Shown here piece after piece: positions 1-5,303 of a stretch of 5,303 bases of DNA (position 1 is the stretch's first letter; the number at the start of each line of letters is the position of its first letter). This DNA is from Clostridiales bacterium (GTDB lineage: Bacteria; Bacillota; Clostridia; Lachnospirales; Lachnospiraceae): contig JAJBVF010000281.1 in NCBI GenBank assembly GCA_020859965.1, positions 1 through 5,303 on the forward strand, given 5' to 3'. Below the pieces are notes generated by a model, which saw only the letters and a list, made by a program, of their open reading frames with translations, did no database searches and was not told the DNA's origin. The position numbers were made by a program, and so were the translations under genes.

Positions 1-620
1 CCTTTGACTGTCGTGGTATTTCAGGGGTTCGTTTTGAACTGGAAGATCTCAGTAAGGCTCGCGACCCGTTCGTTCTTTTCATTCATTATCCTTCCGTGCT
101 GGAACATGATGCCGGTTCCTATGTGGCTCCGGCGGTCAAACTGGAACTAAGCGGCAGAGCAGAGACAACACCTTCCTCTCCTGCTGAAATCGACTCCTAT
201 ATAGCCCAAGTTTTTCCCGAACTGGCAGAACCTGTTTCTCTGCAAGTCGTTTCTCCCAAACGAACCTTTTGGGAAAAGGCGTTCATTCTGCATGAGGAAA
301 ACGTGCGGGGAGGCCCAAGCAAACCACGGTTGGCCAGACACTATTATGATCTGGACGCCCTGATCAGAAATGGCATGTACGACAACTCTTTGTTTGAACA
401 AATCAAACAACAACGTGCAGTCAATTATGGATATTCATGGATCGATTACGAACATCTGGGTCCTTCCGATATGAATATCCTGCCTCCTGATGATCACAGT
501 TATCAGTCCTGGGCTCGTGACTACATCCAAATGAAACCGATGTTGTTTGGCGAAATTGAAGAGTTTACCGCCATCGTACAGCGTATTCGGAACTTTGTGG
601 AATCGGAATTCAGTAAATGA
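1..620 (+). CDS. AbiEii/AbiGii-type nucleotidyltransferase toxin, C-terminal part (5' end outside window)
   Basis: This is the C-terminal 205 residues of a protein whose frame (codons from base 3) is open to the left edge. It resembles the AbiEii/AbiGii nucleotidyltransferase toxins of type IV toxin-antitoxin and abortive-infection systems. Visible marks are the VKLELSGR segment (residues 45-52), where this family usually has a VKxEFGAR-like motif; RTFWEKAFILH (87-97) with conserved Lys92; and RLARHYYDLDAL (109-120) with Asp116. The tail carries a DYIQMKPMLFG stretch (173-183) and a final helix typical of the family. The first catalytic motif (Gly-rich, with the metal-binding Asp residues) must lie upstream and is not visible. 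The GTG at 96 is not the start, because family-like sequence continues above it. The gene ends in TGA at 618-620 and converges on the restriction operon. A paired AbiEi-type antitoxin, if present, would be to the left. Family assignment is firm; toxicity and the identity of any antitoxin are inferred. Confidence 0.85.
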   Translation, partial: FDCRGISGVRFELEDLSKARDPFVLFIHYPSVLEHDAGSYVAPAVKLELSGRAETTPSSPAEIDSYIAQVFPELAEPVSLQVVSPKRTFWEKAFILHEENVRGGPSKPRLARHYYDLDALIRNGMYDNSLFEQIKQQRAVNYGYSWIDYEHLGPSDMNILPPDDHSYQSWARDYIQMKPMLFGEIEEFTAIVQRIRNFVESEFSK

Positions 621-781
621 TTTCAGATAAAAAGAAGCATACCTCACGGCAGATTTCGGAATAGACTTCATTCCTTTACCTCCTTCCCCGCCCTAAGCAT
701 TTCGTCCCGGGCTGAGAATGGAAACACTCGAAGGTGATTCTTACTCAAGCAATCATGATGTATTGTGTAGAAACAAATGAA
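621..781. other. Convergent intergenic region, no clear terminator
   Basis: These 161 bp separate the 3' ends of the + strand AbiEii-like gene and the - strand metallopeptidase gene. Only weak inverted repeats are visible: GGAAT (658-662) with ATTCC (670-674) around a 7-nt loop, and GCCC (690-693) with GGGC (709-712) around a 15-nt loop. Neither is followed by a U-tract in either direction, so I do not call a rho-independent terminator. On the minus strand there is an AAGGAGG (679-685) seven bases before an ATG at 669-671. The small frame it opens runs mainly antisense to the AbiEii-like gene and looks like no known protein. No tRNA, CRISPR repeat or insertion-sequence end is recognisable. 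Confidence 0.6.
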
Positions 782-1501
782 TTATTCCGTCATTTCCTCC
801 CAAACCTCTTCGCCCAGAGGAGCCAGATTCAAGACATCCTTCAAATGTTCCCACATGGGCATGTGGGCTGACAGAAGAGCTTTGAACCGGGGAGTGTGGT
901 TCGCTTCAAAGAAATGAATCAGTTCGTGCAAAATCACGTATTCGATGCATAAAGGCGGCTTTTTGATCAGGTCCATATTGAGCTGGATGCGATGGGCATC
1001 CGGAGCACAAGAACCCCACTTTGTCTTCATTTTTCGAATCGTGAATACTGGTACCGTCAATTCAAGGCGTTTGCACCATTTGACAAGCAAGGGCGTTACC
1101 ATGTCCCGCAGTTGATGACGGTACCACGCATGCAGGAGCTCTTCACGATTGCCGGGGGTCGTTTCAGCGTAAACGTTCATCACGAAGAATTTCCCCTTGG
1201 GTTCGATGCAGTGGGGTTCTCCTGAACGGATATGAACCACCTTCAAACGATAGCGGCGACCCAGAAAGTAATGCGTCTCTCCCGATTCATACGTGCGAAG
1301 GCTCTGGCGTTCCTGATCATCGAATTCCCTGCGTCGTGCATGAATCCAGGTCAACCGCTGCACAGCGGCCAACCGCACGGCATCCTCGTCCATCGCCAGC
1401 GGGGCGGTGATTACGACTTCACCGGATGGAGGGCATACCGACAGTCTGAGGTGCTTGACGCCTTTCCTTACGATGCGCACATTAATGCCGCCGACCTTCA
1501 T
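782..1501 (-). CDS. M48 / YgjP-like (SprT-like, DUF45) zinc metallopeptidase
   Basis: A complete 239-residue protein of the YgjP/DUF45 group of zinc metallopeptidases. The N-terminal half (about 1-110) is a beta-rich domain of the kind found at the start of this family. The catalytic half carries TKWGSC (160-165), the zinc motif HELIH (192-196; His192, Glu193, His196) and a probable third ligand, His202, in NHTPRF (201-206). All these are intact, so the protein should bind zinc and be able to hydrolyse peptides. No signal peptide or membrane segment is seen, so it is probably cytoplasmic. The ATG start overlaps the hsdR stop as ATGA (1498-1501). No Shine-Dalgarno sequence precedes it, which points to translation coupled to hsdR. 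Genes of this family often sit beside type I restriction genes, but their role there is not established. The substrate is unknown; control of HsdR or handling of DNA-bound protein are speculative options. Confidence 0.9.
   Translation of the reverse strand: MKVGGINVRIVRKGVKHLRLSVCPPSGEVVITAPLAMDEDAVRLAAVQRLTWIHARRREFDDQERQSLRTYESGETHYFLGRRYRLKVVHIRSGEPHCIEPKGKFFVMNVYAETTPGNREELLHAWYRHQLRDMVTPLLVKWCKRLELTVPVFTIRKMKTKWGSCAPDAHRIQLNMDLIKKPPLCIEYVILHELIHFFEANHTPRFKALLSAHMPMWEHLKDVLNLAPLGEEVWEEMTE
1498..1501 (-). promoter_or_regulatory. ATGA stop-start overlap coupling hsdR to the metallopeptidase gene
   Basis: Read on the minus strand, the ATG of the metallopeptidase gene (1499-1501) shares bases with the TGA stop of hsdR (1498-1500). 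The preceding bases contain no purine-rich ribosome binding site. Ribosomes finishing HsdR are therefore the likely source of initiation on the peptidase, which would tie the amount of one protein to the other. The overlap is seen directly; the coupling is inferred. Confidence 0.8.
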
Positions 1502-4500
1502 GATCTGCCGTAATGTTGTACCGCCAGATTGAAGACAGTCTCGATCATTTCCTCGTTGATATCGAGATCGAATTCACCAGCCAGTTCTTCCATTCCTTCC
1601 CGAATCAAGACGAAAGCCTCACGATAACGTGTCGAAACGGGGTCATTAAATCCCGCCTGCATTCCGGCGCACTTCCTGTCCATTATCAGTGCAAACTGCT
1701 CCGGGAATCGTTCTGCATGCCTGCGCGGAACAGGGGCATTGTCGTACAAGGCCTTGAGCCGTGGCGTATTGATTGGTTGCGGGCGCGGACGCTCTCCGCC
1801 TCTTATCTTTTTAGCCAGTTCCACAACGCCATCCAGAAAATCCTTGTACTCGATGGCTCCTTTCTTGTGATCTTCCAATAGCCGAATCAACAGCGTTCCC
1901 ATGCTGTCGTAGAATTTGGGATTGAGCGAACGTTTCTCCGTAATCTCCTTTTTCAAGTTGTTGCCGATACTCTCCGCCGCGTGCTTGCCCGTCTTTTTTT
2001 CGGTGTCGCGGATGATTTCTTCCGTCCGGGTAACCAGCAGCTCGACCATTCCCATATCCTCCATCGTAGAGACGCTTTCCGCGTCCGAAGCATGCACATA
2101 GGTATCAATCAGATTGCGCATTTCCGCTTCATACATCTTCATGTCGATGTAGTCGCCACTTGCACGCTTTACGGCATCTCTGGCATCAATAAAGTGTTCG
2201 ACCTCCTCCCGGAGCAAAACAATCTGGTCCTTGCTGTACCCGGCCAGATCAAGCTCATCGCACACTTTGGCATAGGCTCGCATCAGAGCCGCCGTTCCCG
2301 TATAGAGTTCGATGCGTTGGCGTTGATGTTTTTCCAGGTTTTCGCCCATACAGAAATAGGACAGATACTCATCCTGCCCCTTCGGTTCCGCGACGGGTTC
2401 ACAAAGAGCACGCAACCGGTCGAGGCGCTGCATCAGCAATTTGTTCGCTTCTGTGAGCCGGTCTTTGAGCAGTCCTTGCACATCGGCGGATTCATAATGC
2501 TCGAAGGCCTCCGCCGTGAAAGCTTTGCCCGCTTCCCCCAGACTCAGGAAGAGATCCTTGTAGTCGACAATATAGCCAAATTCCTTGCTTTCGCCGTCCA
2601 GTCGGTTGACGCGACAAATCGCCTGAAAGAGCCCGTGATCCTGCATTTTCTTGTCGATATACAGGTAGGTGGCCGGAGGAGCATCAAACCCCGTCAGGAG
2701 CTTGTCGACGACGATAAGCAGTTTCATACGCCCCGGCTCCTTGATGAACATTTCTTTAACCTTGCTCTCGAATTTTTCGCAGGCGGTAACGCTTGCCGTC
2801 TGAAAGCCGAAATCCTTCAGCATCTGCTGGCAGGTCTCATATTTGAGCATTTCCTCGGATTGCTGGGCTGCCCCCAAGCCTGCTGTCCGCGAAGCTTCGT
2901 TGGAAGCAATGTACGAACTGACCACGGCACACTTACCCTTCAATTCCGTTCGTTGAAAAATCTCGTAAAATCGAAAAGCCTGATAAATATTGTCGGCGAC
3001 CAGCATGGCGTTTCCGGCATCCATGCGCAGCCGGGGATCACGATCCATGTCCTCGCAGATATTGGCGGCGATGCGTTCCAGCCGCTCCCGGCTGCTGTAC
3101 AGGGCCTTCATCGTCCCCCATTTTTGCTTGAGCTGGTATTTTTGCTCGTCCGTCATGCCGGTCGTCAGCCGTTCGAACCTCTCATCGAGTTTGATATCTC
3201 CCTTGGGAGAAAAATCCTGATCCACATTGCGAGCTTCGTAACGCAGGTCAAGCACGGCGCCATCCTTGACCGCTTCGTCGAATTTGTATGTATCAATGAA
3301 ATTACCGAAGGTTTCCCGGCTGGTTTCCTTGTCCGACTTGAACAGAGGCGTACCTGTAAAACCAATGAAGATACCCGAGCCCAGCAGTCTTTTCATGGCC
3401 TTCGCCAACTTGCCCGATTGTGTGCGGTGACACTCGTCGATGAAGACATGCAAGTCGCCCTTGACCTTGAAATCGGCAGGAATCGTATCATCCCATTCTC
3501 TGATGATGTCATCAGTATCTCCTTCGCGCAGCCCGAATTTGTGGACGAGTGAGCAAATGACGCGTTCTTCCGCCCGGTTGAGTTTGGCGAACAGATCCCG
3601 GCTGGATGTTGTCCGGTAAGAGGTAATTCCGGCCTGGTTAAAGTTGCGGTCGATCTGTTCATCAAGCTCCGTGCGGTCGGTAATCACCAGCACACGGGAA
3701 TCGGGGGTGTTGCGCAGAATCCATTTTGCCAGCCAGATCATCAGCAGGCTCTTGCCGCTGCCCTGCGTATGCCAGATGATTCCTCCTTCGCGCCGCCTCA
3801 GGTACTCCTGTGTCTTTTTGATTCCCCGGTACTGGTGGGGGCGAGCCACCTTTTTGATGCCGGCGTCATAGACCACGAAATCGTGGATGAACTCCAGCAG
3901 GCGTTTCTGTGAGCAAAGTTCCCGAAGGTGTTCGAGCAGATGGTTGACTGGCGTATCTTCCTGATCGCGTTTCCATGTCAGGTAATACTTGGGGGGCGTT
4001 TGAGTCGTCGCATAGCGCAGCCCTTCCGTCTCATTGGCTGCCATGACGAGCTGCACAGTCGAAAAGAAATGCGGAATTTCGCCCTCGTGCTGGTTTGTCT
4101 GATTTTGCCGGATCGCTTCATTCACGGTCACGCTGCCGCGTTTGAGCTCCAGTACGGCCAGGGCAATCCCGTTGACATACAGGACGACATCCGGGCGGCG
4201 CGTCGTCTTTCCGTCAGCCCGGCGAACGCTTACCTCTTCCGCTACGGCGAATTCGTTATTTTCCGGGTGATCCCAGTCGATAAGGGGCAACGTGGTGTGA
4301 GATTGGCCCACCTCGCGGTTGATTTCCACCCCGTAATACAGCAGAGAATAAACAGCCTTGTTTGTCTCGTAGAGAGAACAGGAAGGATTCGAAGCGGCAC
4401 GCTTCAATGTCTGAATGATTTTGGGAGCATAGACAGCACTTTCCCCTCCGCGCCGTTCCAGCCAGGAACGCAGCAAACCTTCTTCGATGGGAGACGTGCG

Positions 4501-4629
4501 GGCATTTTCCGGAGATGCTTTCCAGTTTCCCAGATACGTGAATTGCAGATGATCCCGGAACAAGGCCACAACCTTGTTCTGTGTCACACGTTCGGCTGCC
4601 CCGAGTTCGTTGTATGTGTCGTCCTGCAT
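1498..4629 (-). CDS. hsdR: Type I restriction enzyme R subunit (endonuclease/translocase)
   Basis: A complete 1043-residue HsdR, the ATP-dependent motor and nuclease of a type I restriction-modification complex. The N-terminal PD-(D/E)xK nuclease shows Asp147 and ELK (Glu161, Lys163), followed by a Gln-rich stretch at 175-180. The superfamily 2 helicase core has a Gln at 266 in an HQYRGI motif, Walker A GSGKS (290-294, Lys293), DECH (398-401), TGTP (425-428), LLTGFDAP (644-651) and QAICRVNR (669-676). The remaining ~350 residues are a helical C-terminal region, which in this family contacts the methylase core. Length and nuclease spacing match EcoR124I-like enzymes (about 1040 residues). No frameshift, early stop or lost catalytic residue is seen, so it should be active. 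The ATG lies 21 bp after the hsdS stop in the same frame, with no Shine-Dalgarno sequence, so translation probably depends on hsdS. It restricts unmethylated foreign DNA together with HsdM and HsdS. Confidence 0.97.
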   Translation of the reverse strand: MQDDTYNELGAAERVTQNKVVALFRDHLQFTYLGNWKASPENARTSPIEEGLLRSWLERRGGESAVYAPKIIQTLKRAASNPSCSLYETNKAVYSLLYYGVEINREVGQSHTTLPLIDWDHPENNEFAVAEEVSVRRADGKTTRRPDVVLYVNGIALAVLELKRGSVTVNEAIRQNQTNQHEGEIPHFFSTVQLVMAANETEGLRYATTQTPPKYYLTWKRDQEDTPVNHLLEHLRELCSQKRLLEFIHDFVVYDAGIKKVARPHQYRGIKKTQEYLRRREGGIIWHTQGSGKSLLMIWLAKWILRNTPDSRVLVITDRTELDEQIDRNFNQAGITSYRTTSSRDLFAKLNRAEERVICSLVHKFGLREGDTDDIIREWDDTIPADFKVKGDLHVFIDECHRTQSGKLAKAMKRLLGSGIFIGFTGTPLFKSDKETSRETFGNFIDTYKFDEAVKDGAVLDLRYEARNVDQDFSPKGDIKLDERFERLTTGMTDEQKYQLKQKWGTMKALYSSRERLERIAANICEDMDRDPRLRMDAGNAMLVADNIYQAFRFYEIFQRTELKGKCAVVSSYIASNEASRTAGLGAAQQSEEMLKYETCQQMLKDFGFQTASVTACEKFESKVKEMFIKEPGRMKLLIVVDKLLTGFDAPPATYLYIDKKMQDHGLFQAICRVNRLDGESKEFGYIVDYKDLFLSLGEAGKAFTAEAFEHYESADVQGLLKDRLTEANKLLMQRLDRLRALCEPVAEPKGQDEYLSYFCMGENLEKHQRQRIELYTGTAALMRAYAKVCDELDLAGYSKDQIVLLREEVEHFIDARDAVKRASGDYIDMKMYEAEMRNLIDTYVHASDAESVSTMEDMGMVELLVTRTEEIIRDTEKKTGKHAAESIGNNLKKEITEKRSLNPKFYDSMGTLLIRLLEDHKKGAIEYKDFLDGVVELAKKIRGGERPRPQPINTPRLKALYDNAPVPRRHAERFPEQFALIMDRKCAGMQAGFNDPVSTRYREAFVLIREGMEELAGEFDLDINEEMIETVFNLAVQHYGRS

Positions 4630-4650
4630 GATGGTGTAAAGAAGAAGTAT

Positions 4651-5303
4651 TTAGATCAAGCGGATGCGTCCCGTCAGCAGTTCCTGCATCATACCGCGTT
4701 TCATGTGGTTAAGTTTCTCAAGTTCCGCTTCGAGGGTTTCTATTTCATTATCCATGTCAGAAAGGACTTGCGCAATGGCTTGTTGTTCGGAAAAACGAGG
4801 ACAATAAATCCATAATTTTTTCAGAGGTTCACGGGTAATTTGAGGTTGTGCTCCACCCGTAATTGATCCTAAAATTTGTGAAGTGTATTTCAGAAAATAT
4901 GAAATAAACTTGTTATCTATAAATTCTTTATTTTGTATACGAACAACCATGGCATTACCGGTAATCCAAGCATATGGAGATGATATATTGATTGTGCCAC
5001 ATGTATTTCCTCGACATGTAATCATAATCTCTGATTCTTTGTGATTGTATTCGTGATAACGTCCTATAATACCATTTGCACCATAAACTAAATAAGGACC
5101 AGAGTCATGCATTTCATTTTGAGAAATTGTTTTAGGCTGATATAAGTCGGAAATATCTCCTAACTTTTTCACCACCCAATCATCCGGAATATCTCCAATA
5201 TCCGTATGCTTCCAGCCTTTGGTTTCATACCCCGGGAGGCGCACTCTCACGGAAAGAAGATACTGCATGGTTCCTTGCTTGATGTCCCGTTTTTTAGCGA
5301 TGA
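4651..5303 (-). CDS. hsdS: Type I restriction-modification specificity subunit, C-terminal part (5' end outside window)
   Basis: This is the C-terminal 216 residues of HsdS, the subunit that chooses the DNA target of the type I complex. The frame is open to the right edge. The Met codon at 5268 is internal: it falls inside the central conserved region KQGTMQYLLSVRVRLPG (9-24 of the visible part), which joins the two halves of HsdS. A second target-recognition domain follows (about 35-165), opening at IPDDWVVKKLGDIS and containing YGANGIIGRY and CRGNTCGTI, motifs common in HsdS recognition domains. Next is the SEQQAIAQVLSDMDNEIETL helix (171-190), part of the long coiled coil that spaces the two recognition domains. 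The protein ends in MMQELLTGRIRLI, a partial echo of the central region and a typical HsdS C-terminus. Domain 1 and hsdM are expected further right. The recognition domain is about 34% GC, well below hsdR. The target sequence cannot be predicted from this fragment. Confidence 0.93.
   Translation of the reverse strand, partial: IAKKRDIKQGTMQYLLSVRVRLPGYETKGWKHTDIGDIPDDWVVKKLGDISDLYQPKTISQNEMHDSGPYLVYGANGIIGRYHEYNHKESEIMITCRGNTCGTINISSPYAWITGNAMVVRIQNKEFIDNKFISYFLKYTSQILGSITGGAQPQITREPLKKLWIYCPRFSEQQAIAQVLSDMDNEIETLEAELEKLNHMKRGMMQELLTGRIRLI

Noticed and set aside
96..620. GTG at 96 as the start of the AbiEii-like gene
   Set aside because: The frame is open to the left edge, the residues before GTG fit the family, and the catalytic N-terminal motif would be missing. 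The gene is cut by the window.
658..712. Weak hairpins as a rho-independent terminator
   Set aside because: Stems are only 4-5 bp, one loop is 15 nt, and no U-tract follows on either strand.
1981..3552. 523-codon open frame on the + strand opposite hsdR
   Set aside because: It is fully antisense to an hsdR with all motifs intact, has no recognisable domain, and is explained by hsdR codon bias.
3928..4815. 295-codon open frame on the + strand opposite hsdR and hsdS
   Set aside because: It spans the 5' end of hsdR and the 3' end of hsdS in antisense and shows no protein-like motifs; it is a shadow of real genes.
4651..5268. ATG at 5268 as the start of a short, half-size HsdS
   Set aside because: The frame continues to the right edge with IAKKRDIKQGT just before this Met, which is the central conserved region of HsdS. 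The Met is internal.
1..5303. CRISPR array, tRNA/rRNA genes, transposase or insertion-sequence ends
   Set aside because: No regularly spaced repeats, RNA-gene signatures or transposase motifs were found on reading both strands.

Overview
The window is a stretch of a bacterial defence island. It holds one gene cut by the left edge, two complete genes and one gene cut by the right edge. Type I restriction-modification and AbiE-type modules are both widely exchanged between bacteria, so they do not identify the host. GC content is near 50% overall, about 55-60% in sampled parts of hsdR and about 34% in part of hsdS. The identifiable starts lack a clear Shine-Dalgarno sequence. A lineage that relies little on Shine-Dalgarno pairing is possible, but I cannot name the organism.

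Left part (1-620, + strand): the C-terminal 205 residues of an AbiEii/AbiGii-type nucleotidyltransferase, the toxin half of a type IV toxin-antitoxin / abortive-infection module. Its N-terminus, with the first catalytic motif, and any AbiEi-type antitoxin gene would lie to the left of the window. Next comes a 161-bp convergent intergenic region (621-781) with no convincing terminator.

Right part (782-5303, - strand): an operon transcribed right to left, hsdS (C-terminal 216 residues) > hsdR (1043 aa, complete) > M48/YgjP-like metallopeptidase (239 aa, complete). hsdS and hsdR are 21 bp apart. hsdR and the peptidase gene overlap by 4 bp (ATGA), which implies translational coupling. hsdM is not in the window and is expected upstream of hsdS, to the right.

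How the parts work together: HsdS recognises the target sequence and positions HsdM to methylate it. HsdR adds ATP-driven DNA translocation and cleavage when the site is unmethylated. HsdR keeps its nuclease and helicase residues, so restriction should be functional. The metallopeptidase has an intact zinc site and is tied to hsdR translation. A role in controlling or assisting the restriction complex is an attractive but unproven idea. The second target-recognition domain of HsdS is much more AT-rich than its surroundings, which suggests a domain swap that changed the DNA specificity.
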